DNA of 64,000 bases from Trebonia sp050013875 (GCA_050013875.1 JBEKEK010000005.1:1-64000); one strand, 5' to 3'. Positions 1-8,075 are shown, counted from the first letter of the stretch. Notes: generated by a model from the sequence alone, not told the origin. Numbers and translations: made by a program.

Positions 1-63
1 CTCCCGTCCGCCGGTGGGTGATGGCGTGCCCGTCTGCCGTTGTGCCGAGAGGATGGTGGCCTG

Positions 64-162
64 ATGGGCTCAGTCATCAAGAAGCGCCGCAAGCGTATGG
101 CGAAGAAGAAGCACCGCAAGCTGCTGAAGAAGACGCGGATCCAGCGCAGGAACAAGAAGTAG
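64..162 (+). CDS. bS22-like small basic ribosomal protein (AURKAIP1/COX24 family)
   Basis: A 32-residue protein that begins MGSVIKKRRKRMAKKKHR and is almost entirely Lys and Arg. This matches the actinobacterial AURKAIP1/COX24-domain protein, which in mycobacteria was found as the extra small-subunit ribosomal protein bS22. The ATG at 64 gives the family's full usual length, and the run KKRRKRMAKKKHRKLLKKTR is the family signature. It would bind rRNA in the cytoplasm. It stands alone, about 195 bp before the next gene. It is short enough to be missed by ordinary gene callers, but the match is distinctive. Confidence 0.88.
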   Translation: MGSVIKKRRKRMAKKKHRKLLKKTRIQRRNKK

Positions 163-357
163 CGCATGTACCGCCCGCCGCCGAGCGGGCAGCATGGTCT
201 CGCGGGTGCGCCAGCGGCGTGCCCGCGTTTCCGCATGCCCAGAACCGCCTGCTGACCGTGAGCGGTTGGTACGGATCTTGGTAACTGGCCGGTCGCGGCG
301 GCCGACCTGGCTAACAATGGCATGTGGGGTAAGCCCGGTACTTAGATCGGAGCGGAT

Positions 358-2493
358 ATGAGTGGCAGACGGCGGCGCGACGACGGGTGGGACGACGGTC
401 GCCGGGATGACGGGTGGGAGGGGCGGGGTAGCGATGCGACCGGCAGCCGGCCCGGTCCCTGGCAAGACGGCGGCGCCGATGACCAGCGCGGCCGGGGGTA
501 CCCAGCCCCTTCGTTCCAGCCGGTGAACGAGCCGGCCAGCGGGTACGCCACCGGGTCAGGCGGGTACGGCGCCGCGAACGGCTACGGCTCGTCCAATGGC
601 TACGGCTCGGCCGACGGTTACGGTTCGGCCGGTGGCCAGGCCGGCAACGGCTACGACCCTTCCGCTTACGATGCCGGGCGCACCGGCGCCGGGGCCGGGT
701 ACCAGGGTTCCGGCTATGCGCGCGACGACTCCGGCTACGGGCGCGGTGGTTCGGCTTACCAGCGCGGCGGTTATGACACCGGGAGTTACGAGCAGAGTGG
801 GTACACCGCCGCGGGTTATGCCACGCAGAACGGCGGCAGTGGCGCGGCTGACTACAACCAGTCGGGTTACGGCGCGTCCTATGCCACGGAATTCATGCCC
901 GCCGATGCCGGTACCGATGACGCGGCTTATGACGGGCCGGGCGGCACTCCCCGGCCGATCGGGCGGCTTTCCATTTACACGCTGCTTGACGATAAGGCGG
1001 GTGAATTCGACCGGCTTGCGGAACGCGCCGCGGAAGGCGTTCGCTCGTCGGAACCCGATACCTTGGTATACGTCATCCACGTAGTGCCAAAGGCGCCAAT
1101 GCAGCGGATCATCTACGAAATTTATCGTGATCGCGCGGCCTTTGAGAGCCACGAGCGGCAGCCGCATATTCAGCGGTTCATGGCCGACCTCGCGTTCTGC
1201 GTCCTTGCCACCAACGTCATCGACTTGCGGCTGAAATACGCGAAGGTCGCGGCACTCGGCGGCCAGGCGGCGGGCGCGGCCAGTGCGCCCGGGCAGGTGC
1301 AGGGCCGGGGTTCGGAGCCGCAGCGGGAGCCGCAGCCTCTCACGTCCGCTGCTCGCAGTGGCCAGTACCGCACCGGCCAGTACGACAGCGGCCAGTACGA
1401 CAGCGGCCAGTACGACAGCGGCCAGTACGCGGCCGGGCAGCCTGCCGCCGCGACCCGTGTGGGGTACCCCGCAGAAGCTGCCGCCAGTGCCAGTGCCAGT
1501 GCCAGTGCCGGCGCCGGGGTGGCGGCGAGCTTCACGCCGGCCGATGACCGCCATGCCGTAGCCGCCAGCCAGTACGCGACGGCCGGCACCGGGCAGTATC
1601 CCGCCAGCGGCGCTGACCAGTACGCGACGGCCGGCTCCGGGCAGTATCCCGCCAGCGGCGCTGACCAGTACGCGACGGCCGGCTCCGGCCAGTATGCGAC
1701 GGCCGCCACTGGCCAGTACGCCGCGAGCAGCGCCGGCCAGTACGCCGCGAGCGGCGCGGACCAGTACGCCCCGGGCGGCGGCCAGTACGCCGCGAGCGGC
1801 GCTGACCAGTACGCCGCGGCCGGCTCCGGCCAGTACGCGACGGCCGCCACCGGCCAGTACGCCGCCGACGGCTCCGGGCAGTACGCCGCGAGCGGCGCGA
1901 CCTCGGTGACCAGCGGGAACGGTCAGTACGGGTACGCGAGCGGCGGCTATGCCGCGGATGGTTCCGGCCAGTACGCGGCGAGCGCCGCTGACCAGTACGC
2001 GACGGCTGGCGCATACCCAGCCACCAGCACTTATGCCGGCGCAGGTGGCTACGCGGGCGCGACCGCCTACCAGGCCGCCGTCGATTACCCGGCGGGCAGC
2101 GGGTACTCAGGGACGACGGGATACCCCGGCGCGGCCGGGTATCAAGCCAGCGACGGCTATGCGGGCGCCAACGGCAACGCGGGGTCGGGCGGCCATGCCG
2201 GAACGGCGAGCGGCCCGTACTTCACCCCCGCCGGGTCGGCGGCCGGCCAGTACCAGGGCGCCGCTAGCCAGCCGGTTGGCGGCCAGGCAGTTGGCGGCCA
2301 GCAAGGAGGCAGCGCGCGTCGCTACCGCGAGCTCACCGCGGGCCCGTCGTCCGACGTGGCCTCCGGCGCTTACCCCAGTGAGGGCGAAGCGGCTGTCGGC
2401 TATGGCGGGCGCGAGTATGACCAGGCCGGGCAGGACAAGGACGGGACCGCCGCGTGGGTGCCGCCCGGGTACTCCGGCCAGGGGTACCGGTGA
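358..2493 (+). CDS. Gly/Tyr/Gln repeat protein with a central ABM-like domain
   Basis: A 711-residue protein in three parts. Residues about 1-195 are disordered and rich in Gly, Tyr, Ser and Asp. Residues about 196-300 form a compact domain (GRLSIYTLL, TLVYVIHVVP, RIIYEIYRDRAAFESH) that resembles antibiotic-biosynthesis-monooxygenase or YgiN-like ferredoxin-fold domains. Residues about 325-711 are built from GQY and DQY repeats, about seventeen GQY and five DQY. A GGAG at 349-352 precedes the ATG. Its stop overlaps the GTG of the glutaredoxin-like gene, so the two are coupled. ABM domains are known in small quinone or heme oxygenases, but no active site can be assigned here. There is no signal peptide or membrane segment, so it is probably cytoplasmic. 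The flanks resemble phase-separating low-complexity domains, which is inference. Confidence 0.75.
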   Translation: MSGRRRRDDGWDDGRRDDGWEGRGSDATGSRPGPWQDGGADDQRGRGYPAPSFQPVNEPASGYATGSGGYGAANGYGSSNGYGSADGYGSAGGQAGNGYDPSAYDAGRTGAGAGYQGSGYARDDSGYGRGGSAYQRGGYDTGSYEQSGYTAAGYATQNGGSGAADYNQSGYGASYATEFMPADAGTDDAAYDGPGGTPRPIGRLSIYTLLDDKAGEFDRLAERAAEGVRSSEPDTLVYVIHVVPKAPMQRIIYEIYRDRAAFESHERQPHIQRFMADLAFCVLATNVIDLRLKYAKVAALGGQAAGAASAPGQVQGRGSEPQREPQPLTSAARSGQYRTGQYDSGQYDSGQYDSGQYAAGQPAAATRVGYPAEAAASASASASAGAGVAASFTPADDRHAVAASQYATAGTGQYPASGADQYATAGSGQYPASGADQYATAGSGQYATAATGQYAASSAGQYAASGADQYAPGGGQYAASGADQYAAAGSGQYATAATGQYAADGSGQYAASGATSVTSGNGQYGYASGGYAADGSGQYAASAADQYATAGAYPATSTYAGAGGYAGATAYQAAVDYPAGSGYSGTTGYPGAAGYQASDGYAGANGNAGSGGHAGTASGPYFTPAGSAAGQYQGAASQPVGGQAVGGQQGGSARRYRELTAGPSSDVASGAYPSEGEAAVGYGGREYDQAGQDKDGTAAWVPPGYSGQGYR
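1374..2010 (+). repeat. GQY/DQY coding repeats
   Basis: Degenerate tandem coding repeats. First come near-identical 15-base units encoding DSGQY. Longer units of about 12-15 codons follow, such as ADQYATAGSGQYPASG and SGQYATAATGQYAA. The DNA copies are close enough that slippage or recombination could change copy number. Confidence 0.8.
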
Positions 2494-2744
2494 ACTCGGT
2501 TGCCGCACCGCGAATCACACTGCTCGGCCGACCCGGCTGTCACCTGTGCGACGACGCCCGGGAGATCGTCCGCCGGGTTGCCGATGATCTCGGCGTGACC
2601 TGGGAGGAACGCGACATCACGCAATCAGAAGAAGACATGCGTGAATATTGGGAGAAGATCCCTGTCACGTTGGTGGATGGCGTTCAGCATGATTTCTGGC
2701 GAGTCTCTGAGGATCGCCTCCGGGCGGCGCTGGCCGTACGCTAA
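2490..2744 (+). CDS. Glutaredoxin-like thiol protein
   Basis: An 84-residue protein with a thioredoxin fold and a CHLC motif (Cys17, Cys20) in the context GRPGCHLCDDA. This is typical of the DUF836/glutaredoxin family of small thiol oxidoreductases. A cis-Pro region (EKIPVTLVDG) follows, as the family expects. The GTG at 2490 overlaps the stop of the upstream repeat protein (GTGA), and this start gives the normal length. An upstream ATG in the same frame at 2454 would add twelve residues from inside the previous gene and is less likely. Substrate is unknown. The position next to rex and the heme operon is consistent with redox roles. Confidence 0.85.
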   Translation: MNSVAAPRITLLGRPGCHLCDDAREIVRRVADDLGVTWEERDITQSEEDMREYWEKIPVTLVDGVQHDFWRVSEDRLRAALAVR

Positions 2745-2862
2745 CCGCGCGCTGCTGCCCATGCGCTAACCGCGCGGTGCTGTCGTGCGCTAACACCGTC
2801 ATGCGCTAACGCCCGTACCAGGCTTTACCGAATTAACACCCGCATCAGGCATTACCGAATGA
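2735..2862. repeat. Short GCTAAC repeats after the glutaredoxin-like gene
   Basis: GCTAAC occurs at 2740, 2765, 2789 and 2805, the first two inside near-identical 25-base units. Just after, CAGGCTTTACCGAAT and CAGGCATTACCGAAT form a second imperfect pair. The first copy includes the stop codon of the upstream gene. Function is unknown. Confidence 0.6.
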
Positions 2863-2934
2863 TTTCCTCTCGGTCTGACCTGACGTCACATAACCCATAT
2901 ATCGCACGCACCGCGTGTTACCCGGGGTGTAAAG

Positions 2935-2961
2935 TTATCCACAGCTGCACGCTTATCCACA
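2935..2961 (+). promoter_or_regulatory. Two tandem perfect DnaA boxes
   Basis: TTATCCACA occurs at 2935-2943 and again at 2953-2961, on the same strand and 18 bases apart. Both match the consensus TTATNCACA exactly and lie in unusually AT-rich DNA for this genome. They could titrate or respond to DnaA. No further box cluster or origin gene set is nearby, so this is not called an origin. Confidence 0.6.
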
Positions 2962-3117
2962 GGCGGGCGATTTATACGGTCAGTTACCGAAGTGCGCGTT
3001 CCGTCGCAGGCCAGGGCATCCCGCCCGGTGGGCACGGCCGCGGCTCGCATCGTCGCGGCCGGGTTCCAGCAGGCGGTCAGGGGCGGGACGAGGAGCGGCC
3101 CCTGGGCGGCGGGAACT

Positions 3118-3135
3118 TTGTGCATCTGTTCACAA
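3118..3135. promoter_or_regulatory. Rex operator (ROP) upstream of rex
   Basis: TTGTGCATCTGTTCACAA is a near-palindrome with outer arms TTGTG and CACAA and the TTCACAA half of the Rex consensus intact. A -10-like TATGGT lies at 3142-3147, so bound Rex would block transcription of rex and the heme genes. Autoregulation of a rex-hem operon through such a site is established in Streptomyces coelicolor. Confidence 0.85.
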
Positions 3136-3275
3136 ACGACGTATGGTAGGTAGCGGCTGCGATAGGCGCAGGTCGGCGGATACCGGCCTACGCCACTTCG
3201 CAACGCCACCGAGACCAATGCGGGTCGCGCCCTGTGCGGACCGCCCTAGCGCCGAACCTTCCCCGGGAGCGTCGC

Positions 3276-4010
3276 ATGTCCAGTGCCGCCGAGCTTTCCG
3301 GCCCCGAATCGGAGCCCGGCCATACTGCCGACCGCCCATACCCGAGCGGCATCCCCGAGGCCACCGTTGCCCGGCTCCCCGTCTACCTGCGGGCGCTCTA
3401 CACGCTGGCGGAACGCGGGGTCTCCACAGTGGCGAGCGACGAACTGGCGCGGGCGGCCGGCGTCAACTCGGCCAAGCTCCGCAAGGATCTAAGCCATCTG
3501 GGTTCCTACGGCATCAGGGGCGTCGGCTACGACGTGGAATACCTGGTCTACCAGGTGTCCAGGGCCCTCGGGCTGACGCAGAACTGGCCGGTCGTGATCG
3601 TGGGTGCCGGTAACCTTGGGCGCGCCCTGGCCCACTACGGCGGATTCGTCACCAGGGGCTTCCGGATCGAGGCGGTCCTTGATACCGATCCGTTCCTGAT
3701 CGGCGGCGACGTCAGCGGCATTGCGGTCCGGCCCGTGAACGACCTTGAGGCCGTGGTGACCAGCAAGAACATCGCGATCGGAGTTATCGCGGTGCCCGTC
3801 GGCGCCGCCCAGAAGGTGTGCGACCGGCTTGTCGCCGCCGGTGTGACAAGCATCCTGAACTTCGCCCCGCTGGTGCTTAATGTGCCAGAGGGCGTGGATG
3901 TGCGTAAGGTCGATCTATCGATTGAGCTGCAGATCCTCGCCTTCCACGCGCAGCGGCGTTCCGCCGAGCGGTACGAGCAGGCGGCGGACCAGGCAGCCGT
4001 GGAAGCGTAG
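3276..4010 (+). CDS. rex: Redox-sensing transcriptional repressor Rex
   Basis: A 244-residue regulator. An N-terminal winged helix (residues about 20-85, ARAAGVNSAKLRKDLSHLGS) is followed by a Rossmann domain with VIVGAGNLGRALAHYGGF and a C-terminal swapped helix. Rex senses the NADH/NAD+ ratio: NADH releases it from DNA. The ATG at 3276 follows GGGAG with six bases of spacing and is preferred over an upstream in-frame start at 3234. It heads the hem operon (hemA begins 29 bases on) and has a clear Rex operator at 3118-3135. The expected role is repression of respiratory and heme genes when NADH is low. Confidence 0.96.
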   Translation: MSSAAELSGPESEPGHTADRPYPSGIPEATVARLPVYLRALYTLAERGVSTVASDELARAAGVNSAKLRKDLSHLGSYGIRGVGYDVEYLVYQVSRALGLTQNWPVVIVGAGNLGRALAHYGGFVTRGFRIEAVLDTDPFLIGGDVSGIAVRPVNDLEAVVTSKNIAIGVIAVPVGAAQKVCDRLVAAGVTSILNFAPLVLNVPEGVDVRKVDLSIELQILAFHAQRRSAERYEQAADQAAVEA

Positions 4011-4039
4011 GCGGGTGTGTTGAGGTTGGGACGCGAAGC

Positions 4040-5500
4040 ATGAGCCTCCTGGTCGTCGGGCTGAGCCATAAGAGCGCGCCGGTTTCCACCCTGGAACGGG
4101 CCGCGGTCACCGGCGACACGCTGGGCAAGCTGCTGCACGACGTTGCCCGCCTGCCGGACATCGCCGAGACTTTCGTGATCTCGACCTGCAACCGGGTGGA
4201 GGTCTACGCCGAGGTTGACCGCTTCCACGGCGGCGTCGCCGGGGTATGCGACCTGCTGTCGCGATACTCGGGCATCCCCGCCACCGAACTGACCTCCAGT
4301 CTGTACGTGCACTACGAGGACCGTGCGGTCCAGCACCTGCTGGCGGTGTCGTGCGGACTCGAGTCGATCGTGGTGGGCGAGGACCAGATACTCGGCCAGG
4401 TGCGGACGGCGCTGAAAGTGGCCGGCGACCACGGGACGCTCGGCCGGTCGCTGCGTGACCTCGGGCGGCTCGCGCTGCGGACCGGCAAGCGCGCCCGCTC
4501 GGAGACGGGCATCGACCGGCTCGGCGTCAGCCTGGTCAGCGTGGGTATCGAGCTCGCGGTCGTGAGCCTGCTGGCCCCCGGGGGGCGCGAAGCGTCCCCC
4601 CAGGGGGGGACGGGGGGACTGGTCCCCCCGTTCGGGGGGTCACCGGGGGGGCGTCCCCCGGGGGTAAACACAGCAAGCACCTCACCGCTAGCGGGGCTCC
4701 GGGTTCTTGTCGTCGGGGCGGGGGCGATGAGCGGACTGGCCGTGGCCACCGCCGCCCGCGCGGGGGCGGCGCGGGTGGCCGTCGCCAACAGGACCCGCGC
4801 CAAGGCCGAGCGGCTGGCGGCTGGGGTAGGCGGCGTGGTCGCCGATTTCGCCGACCTGCCGACGGCGATCGGCGAGGCGGATCTGGTTATCTCCTGCACC
4901 GGCGCCGCCAAGCCGGTGATTACCGAGAAGATCGTGGGTGACGTGCTGCGCGGCCGCGGCGACGGCCGCCCGCTGGTGCTGCTCGATCTGGCCATGCCAA
5001 GGGACGTCGATCCGGCCGTCGCTGATCTGGTGGGGCCCGCGGGAAACCGCGTGAGCATCGTCGGCATGGATACGCTGCGCGGCAGCGGGGGCGGCGGAGT
5101 CGGGGACGACGAGGTGGCCGCGGTCCGTGCGATCGTCGAGGAGGAGTTCGCCGTCTACGGCTCCGCGGTCCGCGCCGCCCTGGTGACGCCGACCGTCGTC
5201 GCACTTCGCGCCAAGGCGGCGACGGTGGTCGACGCCGAGCTTGCCCGGCTGGCCGGGCGGCTGTCGGAGGAGAGTGTGAGCGGGCATGCGCTGGAAGAAA
5301 TGGCCCAGACGGTCCGACGAGTGGTAGACAAGCTGTTGCATGCACCCACTGTCCGGGTAAAGGAACTCGCATCGTCACCGGACGGGGAAGAGTACGCGGC
5401 CGCGCTGCGGGTGCTCTTCGATCTGGACCCGCGGACTGTCGACGCGGTGACACATGCGGAAGTCGAATCCCCGAACACCAACCCGGAGGGGAACCTGTGA
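4040..5500 (+). CDS. hemA: Glutamyl-tRNA reductase
   Basis: A 486-residue enzyme that reduces glutamyl-tRNA to glutamate-1-semialdehyde with NADPH, the first step of the C5 heme pathway. The catalytic Cys is Cys50 in FVISTCNRVEVYAE. Further motifs are SCGLESIVVGEDQILGQV and the nucleotide-binding LVVGAGAMSGLAV, followed by the C-terminal dimerisation helix. Between the catalytic domain and the NADPH domain, residues about 180-208 are a Gly/Pro-rich insert made by a G-tract palindromic DNA element (4576-4665) that keeps the frame. The insert lies in a linker, so activity may survive. The gene sits between rex and hemC, and its stop overlaps the hemC GTG. Confidence 0.96.
   Translation: MSLLVVGLSHKSAPVSTLERAAVTGDTLGKLLHDVARLPDIAETFVISTCNRVEVYAEVDRFHGGVAGVCDLLSRYSGIPATELTSSLYVHYEDRAVQHLLAVSCGLESIVVGEDQILGQVRTALKVAGDHGTLGRSLRDLGRLALRTGKRARSETGIDRLGVSLVSVGIELAVVSLLAPGGREASPQGGTGGLVPPFGGSPGGRPPGVNTASTSPLAGLRVLVVGAGAMSGLAVATAARAGAARVAVANRTRAKAERLAAGVGGVVADFADLPTAIGEADLVISCTGAAKPVITEKIVGDVLRGRGDGRPLVLLDLAMPRDVDPAVADLVGPAGNRVSIVGMDTLRGSGGGGVGDDEVAAVRAIVEEEFAVYGSAVRAALVTPTVVALRAKAATVVDAELARLAGRLSEESVSGHALEEMAQTVRRVVDKLLHAPTVRVKELASSPDGEEYAAALRVLFDLDPRTVDAVTHAEVESPNTNPEGNL
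4576..4665. repeat. G-tract palindromic element inside hemA
   Basis: About 90 bases of alternating G6-7 and C5-6 tracts that form several stacked hairpins. One is CGGGGGGAC-TG-GTCCCCCCG at 4611-4630. Another is CCCCCC-GTTC-GGGGGG at 4624-4639. The element is in frame and adds about 30 Gly/Pro-rich residues to a linker of HemA. It looks like an inserted repetitive palindrome rather than an evolved part of the family. Confidence 0.75.
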
Positions 5501-6489
5501 ACGCGGAGCCGCTGCGGCTTGGCAGCCGACGGAGCCCGATGGCGATCTCGCAATCGGGTGACGTGGCCCGGCTGATCACCGAGCGGACCGGCCGCCGGGT
5601 CGAGATCGTGGGCGTGAACACGCACGGGGATGTCAGCGCGGAACTGCTGACCCAGATCGGCGGCACCGGGGTTTTCGTGAGCGCTTTGCGGGAATCCCTG
5701 CTCCGCGGGGAGGTGGACTTCGCCGTGCACTCACTCAAAGACCTGCCGACCGGGACCGCCCCGGGCATCACTCTTGCCGCTATCCCGCCTCGTGACGATC
5801 CGCGCGACGCGCTCGTCGCACGGGACGGGGGCAAGCTCGCGGATCTGCCGCCGGGCGCGCGGATCGGAACTGGCGCGCCGCGCCGCGCCGCGCAGCTTTC
5901 CGTGCTGCGCTCCGACGTCACCTGCGTCCCGATCCGGGGGAACGCCAACACCCGGCTGGCCAAGGTCCGCGACGGCCAGCTCGACGCGGTGGTGCTCGCC
6001 TACGCGGGACTGGCCCGGATCGGCCGCACCGACCTGGTGAGCGAGATCTTCGAACCGGACGACATGGTGCCGGCGCCCGGCCAGGGCGCGCTCGCCGTGG
6101 AGTGCCTGGCCGATAACGCCGAGCTGGCCCAGCTGCTGGCGACCATCGAGCACCCGGCCACCCGCGCGGCCGTCACCGCCGAGCGGTCGCTGCTCGCGGC
6201 GCTCGAGGCCGGCTGCAGCGCCCCGGTCGGCGCGTACGCGGCCGGCCTGGCCGGCACCGACCGGCTGCACCTGGACGCCGTCGTGCTCGGCGTCCGGCCA
6301 GGCACTGGGCAGCCTGGGGTAATAGATGGAAGCGCCGCTTCAGTGACAATGGCGGTACGCGAGCGAGCCGAGGCCAGCGCGGCGGACGCGGCCCGGCTCG
6401 GGCGTGAGCTGGCGGAGCGGATGCTGGCACTTGGCGCAGCTGACCTGATGCGCGCAGAGAACACCGACGGGGATGATGCGCATGACTGA
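5497..6489 (+). CDS. hemC: Hydroxymethylbilane synthase (porphobilinogen deaminase)
   Basis: A 330-residue enzyme that joins four porphobilinogens into hydroxymethylbilane in the cytoplasm. Family motifs are present: LRLGSRRSPMA at the N-terminus, VHSLKDLPT, RIGTGAPRRAAQL, PIRGNANTRLAK, and EAGCSAPVGAY, where Cys240 would carry the dipyrromethane cofactor. The GTG at 5497 overlaps the hemA stop and follows GGAGGGG. The 3' end overlaps the start of hemD. Length is slightly above the usual 310, from a short C-terminal tail. Expression is presumably from the Rex-controlled promoter. Confidence 0.96.
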   Translation: MNAEPLRLGSRRSPMAISQSGDVARLITERTGRRVEIVGVNTHGDVSAELLTQIGGTGVFVSALRESLLRGEVDFAVHSLKDLPTGTAPGITLAAIPPRDDPRDALVARDGGKLADLPPGARIGTGAPRRAAQLSVLRSDVTCVPIRGNANTRLAKVRDGQLDAVVLAYAGLARIGRTDLVSEIFEPDDMVPAPGQGALAVECLADNAELAQLLATIEHPATRAAVTAERSLLAALEAGCSAPVGAYAAGLAGTDRLHLDAVVLGVRPGTGQPGVIDGSAASVTMAVRERAEASAADAARLGRELAERMLALGAADLMRAENTDGDDAHD

Positions 6490-8047
6490 AATCGACGGTT
6501 GGGTCGCATTCGTCGGCGCCGGCCCTGGCGACGACGGACTGCTGACGATGCGCGCGGTTCGGTTGCTGGGCACGGCGGGACTGGTGGTGGCCGAGGCGGA
6601 GCTTGCCGAGCGGGTACAGCACCTGCTCGCGGAGGACGTCCAGCTGGCCGAGCCGACCGACGCCGCTGGCACCGCGAAGATGCTGGCGGCCGCGGCGAAG
6701 GGCGGACAGCTCGCGATACGGCTGTACCCGGGCGACCCGCTGCTGTCGGGTGCCGCCGCCGAGGTACAGGCCTGCGCGAAGGCAAAGGCGCGGTTCGAGA
6801 TCGTGCCGGGCGTGCCGGCCGCCACCGGCGTGCCCGCCTACGCGGGGATCGCGCTGACCGGTGACGGCCCGGGGGAGCTGCGGATCATCCACGCCAACGA
6901 GGCGAGCCGGGTCGGCTACGCCCCCGGCACGCTCATGGTCCTTGGTGCGGAGACGGCCCCGGCCGACCTCGGCAAGATGCTGATCGCCGCGGGCTGGCCC
7001 GACGCGACGCCATTCGCCATCACCTGGGACGGGACGACCACCGATCAGCAGACGGTGGCCACGACGCTTGGCCGTATCGGCCCCGACCTGAAGGCGGCGG
7101 GGGTGACCGTCGCGACCACCAGGGGCGGCGCCGTCGCGGTGGTCGGCGAGGCGGCGGCGGCGAAGAGCCGGCTGTCCTGGTTCGAGACCAAGCCGCTGTT
7201 CGGCTGGCGGGTGCTGGTGCCGCGCACCAGGGAGCAGGCCTCGGTGGTCTCCGACCAGCTGCGCGAGTACGGCGCGGTGCCCGAGGAGGTGCCGACGATC
7301 GCGGTCGAGCCGCCGCGCACACCGCAGCAGATCGAGCGCGCGGTGAAGGGCCTGGTCACCGGCAGGTACCAGTGGGTGGCCTTCACCTCGACCAATGCGG
7401 TCAGGGCGGTACGGGAGAAGCTCGAGGAGTACGGACTTGACGCTCGCGCCTTCGCGGGCGTCAAGGTGGCCGCGGTCGGCGACCAGACGACGGCGGCGCT
7501 GCTCGACTTCGGCATCCGGCCCGACCTGGTGCCAGAAGGCCAGCAGTCGGCCGAGGGCCTGGCCGACGCGTGGCCGCCGTTCGACGACGTGCTCGACCCG
7601 ATCAACCGGGTGCTGCTGCCGCGGGCGGACATCGCGACCGAGACGCTGCTCGCCCGGCTGACCGACCTGGGCTGGGAGGCGGAGGACGTGACGGCGTACC
7701 GGACGGTGCGGGCGGCGCCGCCGCCCGCACCGATCCGCGAGGCGATTAAGGGCGGCGGCTTCGACGCAGTGCTGTTCACCTCCTCGTCCACGGTCAGGAA
7801 CCTGGTCGGCATCGCGGGCAAGCCGCACGCGGTGACCGTGATCGGCGTGATCGGCCCGCAGACGGCGAAGACCGCCGCCGAGTTCGGGCTGCGGGTGGAC
7901 GTGACGGCGCCCAAGCCGTCGGTCACCGCGCTCGTCGACGCGCTGGCCGACTTCGGTGCCGCGCAGCGCGACGCGGCCGTCGCGGCAGGCGAGCCGCTGC
8001 GCCGCCCGAGCGAGCGTCGCCGTGGCGGCCGCCGTCGTATCCGCTAG
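6482..8047 (+). CDS. hemD: Fused uroporphyrinogen-III methyltransferase-like / uroporphyrinogen-III synthase
   Basis: A 521-residue two-domain protein. Residues about 1-245 resemble the SAM-dependent uroporphyrinogen-III C-methyltransferase (VAFVGAGPGDDGLLTMRAVR, FEIVPGVPAATGVPAYAGI). Residues about 255-500 are uroporphyrinogen-III synthase (GWRVLVPRTREQASVVSDQL, WVAFTSTNAV, AVLFTSSSTV). The synthase closes hydroxymethylbilane with D-ring inversion. The methyltransferase would branch to siroheme or cobalamin. The usual methyltransferase motif with GGDPF is altered to YPGDPLLSG, so that half may be weak or changed. Three ATGs (6473, 6476, 6482) are possible, and 6482 has the best spacing from GGGG. 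It overlaps hemC by 8 bases. The C-terminus is an Arg-rich tail. Confidence 0.92.
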   Translation: MTEIDGWVAFVGAGPGDDGLLTMRAVRLLGTAGLVVAEAELAERVQHLLAEDVQLAEPTDAAGTAKMLAAAAKGGQLAIRLYPGDPLLSGAAAEVQACAKAKARFEIVPGVPAATGVPAYAGIALTGDGPGELRIIHANEASRVGYAPGTLMVLGAETAPADLGKMLIAAGWPDATPFAITWDGTTTDQQTVATTLGRIGPDLKAAGVTVATTRGGAVAVVGEAAAAKSRLSWFETKPLFGWRVLVPRTREQASVVSDQLREYGAVPEEVPTIAVEPPRTPQQIERAVKGLVTGRYQWVAFTSTNAVRAVREKLEEYGLDARAFAGVKVAAVGDQTTAALLDFGIRPDLVPEGQQSAEGLADAWPPFDDVLDPINRVLLPRADIATETLLARLTDLGWEAEDVTAYRTVRAAPPPAPIREAIKGGGFDAVLFTSSSTVRNLVGIAGKPHAVTVIGVIGPQTAKTAAEFGLRVDVTAPKPSVTALVDALADFGAAQRDAAVAAGEPLRRPSERRRGGRRRIR

Positions 8048-8075
8048 CGTCCCATCCGACACGGAGAGCATCGTT

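Larger units (their letters stand above)
2745..3275. other. Intergenic region upstream of rex
   Basis: A 531-base gene-free stretch. It holds the GCTAAC repeats, an AT-richer segment with two DnaA boxes (2935-2961), the Rex operator (3118-3135) and a probable rex promoter with a -10 like TATGGT at 3142-3147. No convincing ORF or structured RNA was seen. Confidence 0.7.

Noticed and set aside
2935..2961. A chromosomal replication origin.
   Set aside because: Two DnaA boxes alone are too few, and no dnaA, dnaN or rnpA-type neighbours are present.
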